This document shows, in pieces, positions 9,474 through 17,847 of a DNA stretch of 64,000 nt (its first letter is position 1; each line of letters starts with the position of its first letter). The notes under the pieces were generated by a model. That model made no database searches, was not told the DNA's origin, and saw only the letters and a list, made by a program, of their open reading frames with translations. Both the position numbers and the translations under genes were made by a program. This stretch comes from Pseudoxanthobacter soli DSM 19599 (lineage in GTDB: Bacteria; Pseudomonadota; Alphaproteobacteria; Rhizobiales; Segnochrobactraceae), in contig NZ_FRXO01000002.1 of assembly GCF_900148505.1 (NCBI RefSeq), positions 248,001 through 312,000 of the forward strand, given 5' to 3'.

Positions 9474-9585
9474 GGCCGGCCGCGCGATGGGGCATGGCCC
9501 GCACCGAGCGGAGCCTGGCCTGTCGCCGCACAGCCGACCGCCCGTCGACGCGCAGCCGTCCGACGGCCGGTCGCCGGGAGCGCCC

Positions 9586-9981
9586 GTGAAGCGCCTGAAG
9601 AAGCGCGCCGAGTTCGTTGCCGCCGCCAAGGGCGCGCGCACCGAACGGCGCGCCTTCGTGATTCAAGGTCTTCGCCGTGACGAGAGCGAAGGCGGCCGGC
9701 GCGAGCCGGACGCCCGGTTCGGCTTCACGGTGACGAAGAAGACCGGAAATTCCGTCGAGCGCAGCCGCATCAAGCGGCGGCTGCGGGCGGCGGCGTCCGC
9801 GTGCGCGGCCGATGCCCGGCCGGGGTGCGACTATGTGCTCGTGGCGCGCAGGGCGGCGATATCGCTGCCTTTCGCCGACCTCGTGTCCGAACTCGCCGGC
9901 GGGCTCGCCCGCCTCGACCGCGCCTTGAAGCCGCCTGTGGCGGCGAAAGACGACAAGCCCCCGTCCGGGACCAGCCGATGA
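9586..9981 (+). CDS. rnpA: ribonuclease P protein component
   Basis: A 131-residue basic protein starting at GTG 9586 ([16 protein letters not shown]) with a GGGAG ribosome binding site five bases before it. The family motif appears as [12 protein letters not shown] (RNR-type motif) after [13 protein letters not shown]. It assists the RNase P RNA in maturing tRNA 5' ends. The frame is open 33 codons further up, but those residues are not family-like. The TGA stop overlaps the yidC ATG by four bases (ATGA), indicating coupled translation. yidD, often found between rnpA and yidC, is absent. Confidence 0.95.
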   Translation: MKRLKKRAEFVAAAKGARTERRAFVIQGLRRDESEGGRREPDARFGFTVTKKTGNSVERSRIKRRLRAAASACAADARPGCDYVLVARRAAISLPFADLVSELAGGLARLDRALKPPVAAKDDKPPSGTSR

Positions 9982-11816
9982 CCGAAAACAAGAATGTCTT
10001 CATTGCCATCGCCCTGTCGCTCATCGTGATCGTGGGGTGGCAATTCTTCTATATCGGCCCCCGGACCGAAGCTGAGCGCAAGGCGGCCGAGCAGCACGCC
10101 GCGCAGCAGGCCGCGACCAAGCCGGCCGACGCCCCCTCGACCGCGCCGACGCCCGGCGGCGGAACGGCCGCGACGCCCGCCGGCGTGCCCGCCGACGCGG
10201 CGGCGATCGCGCGCGACCGCGCGACCGCCATCGCCGCGAGCCCGCGCGCCATCATCGAGAGCCCGGCGATCATCGGCTCGGTCAACCTGAAGGGCGGTCG
10301 CATCGACGACGTGCGCCTGAAGGACTACCGCGAGACCATCAGCCCGACGAGCCCGCTGATCACGCTGTTCTCGCCCTCCGGCACGCCTGACGCCTATTAT
10401 GCCGAATTCGGCTTCGTCGGGGATTCCGGTGCGAACATCGCCCTGCCCGGCGCCGACACCGTGTGGACGCCGGAAGGCGGCCCCGACGCCAAGCTGACGC
10501 CGGCGACGCCGCTGGTGCTGACCTGGGACAACGGCCAGGGCCTGAAGTTCCGCCGCACCTACTCGGTCGACGATCACTACATGTTCAAGGTCGACCAGTC
10601 GGTGGAGAACACCGGCACGACGCCGGTGGTGCTGTACAATTACGGCCTGATCTCGCGCCATGGCACGCCGCCCACCAGCGGCTATTACATCCTGCACGAA
10701 GGCCTGATCGGCGTGCTCGGCGACGCCGGTCTGAAGGAAATCAAGTACAAGACCCTGCAGGAAGACGGCGCGATCAAGTCGCCGCCCGTCGAAAGCGGCT
10801 GGCTCGGCATCACCGACAAATACTGGGCCGCGACCCTGATCCCGGCGGGCGGCAAGCCGTTCACGCCGACCTTCAACTATTTCAACACCGACGGCCACCA
10901 GAGCTATCAGGCGGACACGCTGAGCGAGGCGATCAACCTCGCCCCCGGCGCCACGGCGACGGCCGAAACCCGCCTGTTCGCCGGCGCCAAGGTGGTGTCG
11001 CTGATCAACAACTACGAAGATACGCTGAAGCTGAACCGGTTCGACCTGCTGATCGACTGGGGCTGGTTCTACTTCCTGACGAAGCCGATGTTCTTCGTCA
11101 TCGACTTCTTCTATCACCTCGTCGGCAATTTCGGCGTCGCCATCCTGCTCGTCACCGTGAGCGTGAAGGCGATCTTCTTCCCGCTCGCGAACAAGTCCTA
11201 CGTGTCGATGAGCCGGATGAAGAAGATCCAGCCCGAGCTGACCGCGATGCGCGAGCGCTACAAGGACGATCGCGTCAAGCAGCAGCAGGCGATGATGGAG
11301 CTCTACAAGCGGGAGAAGATCAACCCGCTGGCCGGCTGCCTGCCGATCGTGATCCAGATCCCGGTGTTCTTCTCGCTCTACAAGGTGCTGTTCATCACCA
11401 TCGAGATGCGCCACGCGCCGTTTTTCGGCTGGATCCACGATCTCGCCGCGCCGGATCCGACCACGATCTTCAACCTGTTCGGGCTGATTCCCTGGACGCC
11501 GCCGCACTTCCTGATGCTCGGCGTGTGGCCGATCATCATGGGCATCACCATGTTCCTGCAGATGAAGCTGAACCCGACGCCGCCGGATCCGGCGCAGGCG
11601 ATGGTGTTCAACTGGATGCCGGTGGTGTTCACCTTCATGCTGGCGAGCTTCCCGGCCGGCCTCGTGATCTACTGGGCCTGGAACAACACGCTCTCGGTGC
11701 TGCAGCAGTCCTTCATCATGCACCGCCAGGGCGTGAAGGTGGAGCTGTGGGACAACATCAAGGGCATGTTCCGCAAGAAGGCCCCGCCGCCCGTCGAGGC
11801 GAAGCCGAAGAAATAG
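9978..11816 (+). CDS. yidC: membrane protein insertase YidC
   Basis: A 612-residue inner-membrane insertase that works alone or with SecYEG. An N-terminal membrane anchor (about residues 7-27) is followed by a Pro/Ala-rich linker, then the large periplasmic P1 beta-sandwich domain, then the conserved Oxa1 core from about residue 360 ([42 protein letters not shown]) with the remaining membrane helices and a basic tail. Length and order match Gram-negative YidC. The start codon overlaps the rnpA stop. A hairpin terminator follows 30 bases after the stop, so yihA may have its own promoter or receive read-through. Confidence 0.97.
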   Translation: MTENKNVFIAIALSLIVIVGWQFFYIGPRTEAERKAAEQHAAQQAATKPADAPSTAPTPGGGTAATPAGVPADAAAIARDRATAIAASPRAIIESPAIIGSVNLKGGRIDDVRLKDYRETISPTSPLITLFSPSGTPDAYYAEFGFVGDSGANIALPGADTVWTPEGGPDAKLTPATPLVLTWDNGQGLKFRRTYSVDDHYMFKVDQSVENTGTTPVVLYNYGLISRHGTPPTSGYYILHEGLIGVLGDAGLKEIKYKTLQEDGAIKSPPVESGWLGITDKYWAATLIPAGGKPFTPTFNYFNTDGHQSYQADTLSEAINLAPGATATAETRLFAGAKVVSLINNYEDTLKLNRFDLLIDWGWFYFLTKPMFFVIDFFYHLVGNFGVAILLVTVSVKAIFFPLANKSYVSMSRMKKIQPELTAMRERYKDDRVKQQQAMMELYKREKINPLAGCLPIVIQIPVFFSLYKVLFITIEMRHAPFFGWIHDLAAPDPTTIFNLFGLIPWTPPHFLMLGVWPIIMGITMFLQMKLNPTPPDPAQAMVFNWMPVVFTFMLASFPAGLVIYWAWNNTLSVLQQSFIMHRQGVKVELWDNIKGMFRKKAPPPVEAKPKK

Positions 11817-11846
11817 GCCTCGTTTCGGCCGGGACACGACGATCCG

Positions 11847-11877
11847 GGGGCGGCGACATGCGCCGCCCCTTCCTTTT
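11847..11877 (+). terminator. intrinsic terminator after yidC
   Basis: A nine-base perfect stem (11847-11855 with 11861-11869) with loop ACATG, followed by TTCCTTTTG. It may be partial, because yihA continues the block 70 bases later. Confidence 0.72.
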
Positions 11878-11946
11878 GAAGGCGCCCGCCGGACCATCCG
11901 CCGGGCACGATGCCGGCGCCAGGCCGGCCTGCGCCGGGAGATTTCC

Positions 11947-12867
11947 ATGAGCGAGGCGGACCGCGACGCCAGAAACAACGGCAAACCCGGAACGAAGACA
12001 GGCGCGAGCGGCAAGGCGAAGCCGGCCGGGCCGAAATCGGCCAAACCGAAATTTGCCAAGCCGATGTCTGCAAAGCCGAGGTTCGCGAAGCCGGGACCGG
12101 CCAAGGCGGCGGGCAAGGCAGCAGCCAAGGCACCCGCGAAGGCCGGTGCCGGCGCGGCGCCGGGCGCCGGCGAGGCGAAGGCCAGGAAGAAGCCCACCCT
12201 GCCCCCGGTGACGGCCAAGCCCGAGGACTTCTCCGGCGGCGAGATCGAGACCGGCCGGCTTCTGTTCGCGCGGCCGTGGACGTTCCGCATCGGCGTGCCG
12301 TCGCTCACTCTGGTGCCGCCGATGCAGGGCATCGAGATCGCCATGGCCGGCCGCTCGAATGTCGGCAAGTCGAGCCTGATCAACGCCCTCGTCGGCCAGA
12401 AGGCGCTGGCGCGCACCTCCAACACGCCCGGCCGCACCCAGGAGCTCAACTATTTCCGCCCCGAGGGCGAGGGCACCGACATCGCGCTCGTCGACATGCC
12501 CGGCTACGGCTACGCCGCCGCGCCGAAGGACAAGGTGGATGCCTGGACCGAACTGGTGTTCGGCTACCTGCGCGGCCGGCAGAACCTGAAGCGGGTCTAC
12601 CTTCTGATCGATTCGCGCCACGGCCCGAAAGACAACGACCTCGAGGTGATGGGGCTGCTCGACAAGGCCGCCGTGTCCTATCAGGTGGTGATGACCAAGG
12701 CCGACAAGGTGGGTCCGAAGGGGCTGGAGGCGGCGATTTCGGCGACCCACGAGGCGATTGCCCGCCGCGCGGCCGCCTATCCCCGCATCGTCGTCACATC
12801 GAGCGAGAAAAACGAGGGTATCGACATCCTGCGGGCGGAGATCGTCCGCCTCGTCGCGGGCAACTGA
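11947..12867 (+). CDS. yihA: ribosome biogenesis GTP-binding protein YihA/YsxC with long basic N-terminal extension
   Basis: The C-terminal two thirds are a standard YihA/EngB GTPase: G1 GRSNVGKS (135-142), the switch region [17 protein letters not shown]3 DMPGYG (183-188) and G4 TKAD. YihA assists late assembly of the 50S subunit. The protein has 306 residues, about 90 more than usual. Residues 1-85 are a Lys/Ala/Pro-rich stretch with repeated AKP-type units ([20 protein letters not shown]), resembling histone H1-like tails and probably disordered. Codon composition through the extension is like the rest. No later ATG in front of the domain is clearly better, so the extension seems real. It lies between yidC and argB. 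Confidence 0.94.
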   Translation: MSEADRDARNNGKPGTKTGASGKAKPAGPKSAKPKFAKPMSAKPRFAKPGPAKAAGKAAAKAPAKAGAGAAPGAGEAKARKKPTLPPVTAKPEDFSGGEIETGRLLFARPWTFRIGVPSLTLVPPMQGIEIAMAGRSNVGKSSLINALVGQKALARTSNTPGRTQELNYFRPEGEGTDIALVDMPGYGYAAAPKDKVDAWTELVFGYLRGRQNLKRVYLLIDSRHGPKDNDLEVMGLLDKAAVSYQVVMTKADKVGPKGLEAAISATHEAIARRAAAYPRIVVTSSEKNEGIDILRAEIVRLVAGN

Positions 12868-12949
12868 GCGTCCGGGCGGGACAGCGGAAGACGGACCGGA
12901 GGCGCAAGGCCGCCTTTTCGGCCCGGATCCGACGCCTGAATTGAGATCG

Positions 12950-12988
12950 ACAGCATCGCGCCGATTCCGATTCGATCCGCGATGCTGT
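12950..12988. repeat. perfect 11-base inverted repeat between yihA and argB
   Basis: Arms ACAGCATCGCG (12950-12960) and CGCGATGCTGT (12978-12988) flank a 17-base AT-richer centre. No T-tract follows, so it is not a classical terminator. It looks like a dispersed palindromic element, but only one copy is seen in this window. Confidence 0.6.
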
Positions 12989-13062
12989 AAGCCCCTCCAA
13001 CGGCGGCGCCAGACAGGCGCCCGCGCCGGCACATCGCCGGCAGCCCTGCTGCGGATTGAGCC

Positions 13063-13974
13063 ATGACGACCGAGCCGAACACCCCCGAGACCGACGCGGA
13101 CTTCCACTCCCGCGCCCGCATCATCGCCGAGGCGCTGCCCTACATGCTGCGCTACGACGACCAGACGGTCGTGGTGAAATATGGCGGCCACGCCATGGGC
13201 TCGCACGCGCTGTCGAAGGCGTTCGCCGAGGACATCACGCTCCTGAAGCTTTCCGGCCTCAATCCGGTGGTGGTGCACGGCGGTGGGCCGCAGATCGGCG
13301 CCATGCTCGACCGGCTCGGCATCAAGAGCGAGTTCCGCGACGGGCTGCGCGTGACGGACCGTGCCACCGTCGAGATCGTCGAGATGGTGCTGGCCGGTTC
13401 CATCAACAAGGAAATCGTCTCCGCCATCAACGCGGCCGGCGGGCGCGCGGTGGGCCTTTCCGGCAAGGACGGCCGCATGGTGACCGCGACCAAGGTGACG
13501 CGCACCACCATCGACCCGAACTCCAACATCGAGGCGGTGGTCGATCTCGGCTTCGTCGGCGAGCCGACGACGGTGCGCCGCGAGGTGCTCGACATCATGG
13601 CGCGCAGCGAGATCATCCCCGTGCTCGCCCCCGTGGCGCCCGACGAGAAGGGCGACACCTACAACATCAACGCCGACACCTTCGCCGGGGCCGTGGCCGG
13701 GGCGCTGAACGCCCGCCGCCTGCTGTTCCTCACCGACGTGCCGGGCGTGCTCGACCGCGACAAGAACCTGATCAAGGAGCTCTCGGTCGCCGACGCCCGC
13801 CGCCTGATCGCCGACGGCACCATTTCCGGCGGCATGATCCCGAAGGTCGAGACCTGCATCGAGGCGCTGGAACGCGGCGTCGAAGGCGTCGTCATCCTCG
13901 ACGGCAAGGTGCCCCACGTCGTGCTGCTCGAACTGTTCACCGAGCGCGGCGCCGGCACCCTGATCACGCCGTGA
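13063..13974 (+). CDS. argB: acetylglutamate kinase
   Basis: Phosphorylates N-acetylglutamate in the second step of arginine synthesis. The 303-residue protein is a complete amino-acid kinase fold: [11 protein letters not shown] (36-46, phosphate-binding Lys39), [13 protein letters not shown] (70-82) that binds substrate, and RDGLRVTD (92-99) after it. The C-terminal SGGMIPKVE segment is also present. An N-terminal helix of the kind found in arginine-sensitive hexameric enzymes is present ([13 protein letters not shown]), so feedback inhibition is likely. The stop overlaps the GTG that could start the next gene, indicating one transcript. Confidence 0.97.
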   Translation: MTTEPNTPETDADFHSRARIIAEALPYMLRYDDQTVVVKYGGHAMGSHALSKAFAEDITLLKLSGLNPVVVHGGGPQIGAMLDRLGIKSEFRDGLRVTDRATVEIVEMVLAGSINKEIVSAINAAGGRAVGLSGKDGRMVTATKVTRTTIDPNSNIEAVVDLGFVGEPTTVRREVLDIMARSEIIPVLAPVAPDEKGDTYNINADTFAGAVAGALNARRLLFLTDVPGVLDRDKNLIKELSVADARRLIADGTISGGMIPKVETCIEALERGVEGVVILDGKVPHVVLLELFTERGAGTLITP

Positions 13975-13976
13975 GC

Positions 13977-14693
13977 ATGCCCGACACCCCGCGCCTCGCC
14001 ACCTCGTTCCGGGATGTCGAGGCGTGGATCTTCGATCTCGACAACACGCTCTATCCGCCCGAGACCGACCTGTTCAGCCAGATCGACGTCAAGATCGGCG
14101 CCTTCCTGCAGAGGGCGCTGAACCTCGACGCCGTGGCGGCACGGGTGGTGCAGAAGGATTATTACCGGCGCTACGGCACCACGCTGCGCGGGCTGATGAT
14201 CGAGCACGGCGTGGCGCCCGAGGCGTTCCTGGACTATGTCCACGACATCGACCACACGCCGGTGCTGCCGCACCCGGAGCTCGCCGCCGCGCTGACGGCG
14301 CTGCCGGGGCGGCGCTACATCATGACCAACGGCTCGCGGCGGCACGCGGAGGCGGTCTCGGCGCGGCTCGGCATCACCGGGCTGTTCGACGACATCTTCG
14401 ACATCGCCGATGCCGAGCACCTGCCGAAGCCCCAGGCGCCGGCCTACGACCGCTTCTGGCGCCGCCACGGCATCGAGCCGAAGCGGGCGGCGATGTTCGA
14501 GGACCTGCCGCGCAACCTGCTGGTGCCCCACGAGCACGGCATGCGCACCGTGCTCGTGGTGCCGCGGGCCGCCGCCGCGGCACTGCGGGAGGAGTGGGAG
14601 GACGAGGGCCGCGACGCCCCGCACGTCGACCATGTGACCGACGACATCGCCCGCTTCCTCGACGCCGTCATCCGCGCCATCGCGCCCGGATGA
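13977..14693 (+). CDS. HAD-family pyrimidine 5'-nucleotidase-like phosphatase
   Basis: A 238-residue HAD hydrolase. Motif I is DLDNT (20-24) with the nucleophile Asp20, motif II is TNGS, motif III is the Lys in HLPKPQ, and motif IV is FEDLPRN near residue 176. The sequence is of the Sdt1/PhoU-independent pyrimidine 5'-nucleotidase type usually annotated after argB in Hyphomicrobiales. Substrate preference (UMP, CMP or another phosphate ester) is unproven. An alternative GTG start at 13971 would overlap the argB stop as GTGA. It is probably the last gene of the rpmH-argB block. Confidence 0.86.
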   Translation: MPDTPRLATSFRDVEAWIFDLDNTLYPPETDLFSQIDVKIGAFLQRALNLDAVAARVVQKDYYRRYGTTLRGLMIEHGVAPEAFLDYVHDIDHTPVLPHPELAAALTALPGRRYIMTNGSRRHAEAVSARLGITGLFDDIFDIADAEHLPKPQAPAYDRFWRRHGIEPKRAAMFEDLPRNLLVPHEHGMRTVLVVPRAAAAALREEWEDEGRDAPHVDHVTDDIARFLDAVIRAIAPG

Positions 14694-14734
14694 CGGGCCT
14701 CCGGCGTCCGTCACGGCAAGCTTGACAATGCTAC

Positions 14735-14746
14735 GTTGATATCAAC
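14735..14746. promoter_or_regulatory. palindromic operator in front of the MarR gene
   Basis: GTTGATATCAAC is a perfect 12-base palindrome starting eight bases after a TTGACA (14722-14727) and ending 11 bases before the marR ATG. MarR proteins typically bind such short AT-centred palindromes over their own promoter. Autoregulation is inferred from position. Confidence 0.6.
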
Positions 14747-14756
14747 ACACTCATCC

Positions 14757-15218
14757 ATGTCAGAGCCTCCCGAGACTGCCCCAGCGACGGTCCCCTTCGC
14801 CACCACGCTTCTGGTGCGCGACGAATGCCTCTGCCTGCACGCCCAGCGGGCGGCGCGGGCACTGGCGCGGCGGTTCGACGAGGCCCTGCGGCCGGCGGGC
14901 CTCACCAGCGGACAATTCTCGCTGATGATGTCGCTCAACCGGCCGGAGCCGCCGACCATGGGCTCGGTGGCCGCATTGCTCGCCATGGACCGCACCACGC
15001 TGACCGCCGCGCTGAAGCCGCTCGAACGGCGGGGGCTCGTCACGATCACGCCCGATCCGAACGACCGCCGCAGCCGGCGGCTGGCCCTGACCGAGACGGG
15101 CTCGGCGACGCTGGCCGCGGCGGTTCCGATCTGGACCCGCACGCACCGCGCCATCGAAGCGCGGCTCGAAGGCAGCGACCCGGAGAGGCTGCGGCAGGAC
15201 CTGCGCGCCCTGTCCTGA
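14757..15218 (+). CDS. MarR-family transcriptional regulator
   Basis: A 153-residue winged-helix dimer. Helical dimerisation segments flank a DNA-binding domain around residues 55-105 (MGSVAALLAMDRTTLTAALKPLERRGLVTITPDPNDRRSRRLALTETG), which contains the MarR wing. A TTG start at 14736 inside the palindromic operator is possible but would place the coding start on the operator; ATG 14757 is preferred. The VOC-fold protein gene follows after 71 bases in the same direction and is the probable regulated partner. The ligand is unknown. Confidence 0.87.
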   Translation: MSEPPETAPATVPFATTLLVRDECLCLHAQRAARALARRFDEALRPAGLTSGQFSLMMSLNRPEPPTMGSVAALLAMDRTTLTAALKPLERRGLVTITPDPNDRRSRRLALTETGSATLAAAVPIWTRTHRAIEARLEGSDPERLRQDLRALS

Positions 15219-15289
15219 ACGGCCGCACGACAGACCGACCGGACCCGCAGAGGCCCGGCGAAACAGCCACGCAACCGAGGAGATGCCCG

Positions 15290-15715
15290 ATGACCGAACC
15301 CCATTCGCCCCGCATGTTCGTCAACCTGCCGGTGAAGGACCTGCCGGCCACCATGGCGTTCTTCAGCCATCTGGGTTTCAGGTTCGAGCCGCGCTTCACG
15401 AACGACAAGGCGGCCTGCATGGTGATTTCCGAATGGAACTACGCCATGCTGCTGACGGAGCCGTTCTTCCAGGGCTTCACCGCGAAGGCGATCTGCGACA
15501 GCGCGACGAGCACGGAGGTGCTGATCGCGCTTTCGATGGAAAGCCGCGCGCGGGTGGACGAAATGGCGGCATTGGCCCTTGAAGCCGGCGGCAAGGTCGA
15601 GGACGCGCCCAAGGACTACGGCTTCATGTACCAGCGGGCCTTCCAGGATCCGGACGGGCACAACTGGGAGGTCTTCTTCATGGAGCCTGCGGCCGCAGAG
15701 GGCGACCACGGCTGA
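15290..15715 (+). CDS. VOC-superfamily (glyoxalase/dioxygenase fold) protein
   Basis: A 141-residue protein with two beta-alpha-beta-beta-beta modules. The first begins MFVNLPVKDLPATMAFFSHLGFRF and the second ends QDPDGHNWEVFFMEP, typical of the VOC fold. The metal-ligand pattern is partial, so it may bind metal poorly or act as a binding protein. It sits behind a MarR regulator with a GAGG ribosome binding site. A role in detoxification or drug binding is plausible but not shown. Confidence 0.85.
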   Translation: MTEPHSPRMFVNLPVKDLPATMAFFSHLGFRFEPRFTNDKAACMVISEWNYAMLLTEPFFQGFTAKAICDSATSTEVLIALSMESRARVDEMAALALEAGGKVEDAPKDYGFMYQRAFQDPDGHNWEVFFMEPAAAEGDHG

Positions 15716-15753
15716 CGGACCATCCCGAGCCGCCGCCTTCCCGCGCCCATCTC

Positions 15754-15812
15754 TTTCGCTTTATCTTCGTTTCCCGTCACATGATTTTCTCTTTCGGGTG
15801 ACACGAAAGCGG
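15754..15812. promoter_or_regulatory. cluster of CTTTCG-type boxes upstream of glpD (possible GlpR site)
   Basis: CTTTCG at 15753-15758, TCTTCG at 15764-15769, CTTTCG at 15791-15796 and an inverted copy at 15804-15809 lie within 60 bases. DeoR-type repressors such as GlpR bind repeated TTTCG-like half sites. The assignment to GlpR is inference; no glpR gene is in the window. Confidence 0.35.
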
Positions 15813-15847
15813 TCTATTCGAAGATCAGGCGAACAGGGGTGCGGGCG

Positions 15848-17347
15848 GTGACGGATCCGGTTTACGATCTCGTCGTGATCGGCGGCGGCATCAACGGCTG
15901 CGGCATCGCACGCGATGCCGTGGGGCGCGGGCTTTCCGTGTTCCTGTGCGACAAGGGCGACCTCGCCGGCGGCACCTCGTCGGCCTCGACCAAGCTGATC
16001 CACGGCGGCCTGCGCTATCTCGAGCACTACGAGTTCCGTCTGGTGCGCGAGGCGCTGGAGGAGCGCGAGGTGCTGCTGGCGCTGGCGCCGCATATCATCT
16101 GGCCGCTGCGCTTCGTGCTGCCGCACCACAAGGGCCTGCGCCCGCGCTGGCTGCTGCGGCTCGGCCTGTTCCTCTACGACCATCTCGGCGGCCGCAAGGT
16201 GCTGCCGCCGACGCGCAGCCTCGACCTGTCGCGGGACGCGGCCGGCGCGCCGCTGAAACCCGCCTATCGTCGCGCGTTCGAATATTCCGACTGCTGGGTG
16301 CAGGATTCGCGCCTCGTGGTGCTGAACGCCCGCGATGCAGAGGCCCGTGGCGCCGTGATCGCGCCGCGCACAGCCTGCATCCGCGCCGAGCGGGACGGCG
16401 ACCTCTGGCGCGTCACGGTCAAGCCGGAAGACGGCGAGCCGCGCGTGCTCTCCGCCCGGGCGCTCGTCAATGCCGCCGGCCCGTGGGTCGGCGAGGTGCT
16501 GTCCGGCGCGGTGCGCGCCAACACGCCGCCCCATGTGCGCCTCGTCAAGGGCAGCCACATCGTCGTGCGCCGGCTCTACGACCACGACCGGGCCTACATC
16601 TTCCAGAACGGCGACGGCCGCATCGTGTTCGCGATCCCCTACGAGCGCGATTTCACCCTGATCGGCACCACCGACGAGGACTATCACGGCGACCCGGCCG
16701 CGGTGCGGATCTCGGAGGGCGAGATCGCCTATCTCTGCCAGGCGGTGAACGACTATTTCGCCACCCCTGTCTCGCCGGACGACGTTGTGTGGACCTATTC
16801 CGGCGTCCGCCCGCTTTACGACGACGGCGCAACCAAGGCGCAGGAGGCGACGCGCGACTACGTGGTGGAGCTCGACGCCCCGGAGGGCGCGGCGCCGCTG
16901 GTGTCGGTGTTCGGCGGCAAGATCACCACCTACCGGCGGCTGGCCGAATCCGTGATGGAGAAGCTCGCCGGCCGCTTCACGCTGACGCCGTCGTGGACCG
17001 GACGGGCGATCCTGCCGGGCGGCGACCTGCCGGGCGGCAGCCCGGCGGCGCTGATCACCGAACTGAAGGCGCAGCACCCCTATCTGGCGCCCGCCCACGT
17101 GGAGCGGCTGGTGCGCACCTACGGCGCCGACACGCTGTCGATCCTGGAAAATGTCGGCCAGCCGGACGACATGGGCGAGAGCTTCGGTTCCGACCTGACC
17201 GAGCGCGAGGTGCGCTACCTCATCGCCCGCGAATGGGCGCGGAAGACCGACGATATCCTGTGGCGGCGCACCAAGCTCGGCCTCGTCACGACGCCCGAGC
17301 AGACCGAGGCGCTGGCGGCGTTCCTCGCCCGGACGGTTCCGGCCTGA
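15848..17347 (+). CDS. glpD: aerobic glycerol-3-phosphate dehydrogenase
   Basis: An FAD flavoprotein of 499 residues that oxidises glycerol-3-phosphate to dihydroxyacetone phosphate and feeds electrons to quinone. The N-terminal dinucleotide fold VYDLVVIGGGINGCGIARDA is followed by GGTSSASTKLIHGGLRYLE, the GlpD signature, and later GTTDEDY and FGGKITTYRRLAE. The C-terminal alpha-helical domain is complete. A GTG at 15839 is possible, but GTG 15848 has an AGGGG ribosome binding site eight bases before it. glpK and glpF are not adjacent. Possible GlpR half sites lie just upstream. Confidence 0.95.
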   Translation: MTDPVYDLVVIGGGINGCGIARDAVGRGLSVFLCDKGDLAGGTSSASTKLIHGGLRYLEHYEFRLVREALEEREVLLALAPHIIWPLRFVLPHHKGLRPRWLLRLGLFLYDHLGGRKVLPPTRSLDLSRDAAGAPLKPAYRRAFEYSDCWVQDSRLVVLNARDAEARGAVIAPRTACIRAERDGDLWRVTVKPEDGEPRVLSARALVNAAGPWVGEVLSGAVRANTPPHVRLVKGSHIVVRRLYDHDRAYIFQNGDGRIVFAIPYERDFTLIGTTDEDYHGDPAAVRISEGEIAYLCQAVNDYFATPVSPDDVVWTYSGVRPLYDDGATKAQEATRDYVVELDAPEGAAPLVSVFGGKITTYRRLAESVMEKLAGRFTLTPSWTGRAILPGGDLPGGSPAALITELKAQHPYLAPAHVERLVRTYGADTLSILENVGQPDDMGESFGSDLTEREVRYLIAREWARKTDDILWRRTKLGLVTTPEQTEALAAFLARTVPA

Positions 17348-17408
17348 TCGCGGACCGGTGGACCGCCCGTCCGCGCCCGGAAGGCCGCCGCGCTGAAAGG
17401 CAGAGGCC

Positions 17409-17762
17409 ATGACCGTTCTCCGGATCGTCGCCAATCTGGCGGCACCCGATCCCCAACAAGCGCGCGCGTTCTATCAGGACCTGCTCGGTCTCGATGTCGC
17501 GATGGATCACGACTGGATCCTGACCTTCGCGGGTCATGAACACCAGCAGGTGCAGGTGAGTGTCGCCAGCACGGGAGGCTCGGGAACGCCGGTCCCGTGC
17601 CTGTCGATCGAAGTCGACGATGTGGAGGCGGTCCACGACCGTGCGCGGCTCGCGGACTTCGCGATCGTCTATCCACTCACCGACGAGCCATGGGGCGTGC
17701 GCCGGTTCTTCGTCCGGGATCCCCTCGGCAACGTGATCAATATCCTCTCGCACCGGGCGTAG
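17409..17762 (+). CDS. VOC-superfamily (glyoxalase-like) protein
   Basis: A 117-residue single-module VOC protein. It begins VLRIVANLAAPDPQQARAFYQDLLGLD and ends FFVRDPLGNVINILSHR, both typical of small glyoxalase/bleomycin-resistance-like proteins. It follows glpD by 61 bases on the same strand, so cotranscription is possible, but no functional link is evident. An AGGCC sequence stands close before the ATG. Substrate unknown. Confidence 0.82.
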   Translation: MTVLRIVANLAAPDPQQARAFYQDLLGLDVAMDHDWILTFAGHEHQQVQVSVASTGGSGTPVPCLSIEVDDVEAVHDRARLADFAIVYPLTDEPWGVRRFFVRDPLGNVINILSHRA

Positions 17763-17847
17763 CGGCCGCGCGAGCGCGCCGGAACAGGCCCCGGGCGGTG
17801 CCGAAGCGGTTGCTCTCGATCAGGTGCACCGCGGCGGGTCGGGAACT

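Noticed and set aside
9831..12449. 872-residue minus-strand open frame across rnpA, yidC and yihA
   Set aside because: It is an antisense shadow in GC-rich DNA. The translation is low-complexity Arg/His/Glu-rich with no domain, while the opposite strand encodes three recognisable conserved proteins.
14736..14756. TTG start for the MarR gene
   Set aside because: It would begin inside the palindromic operator and add seven non-conserved residues; ATG 14757 is preferred.
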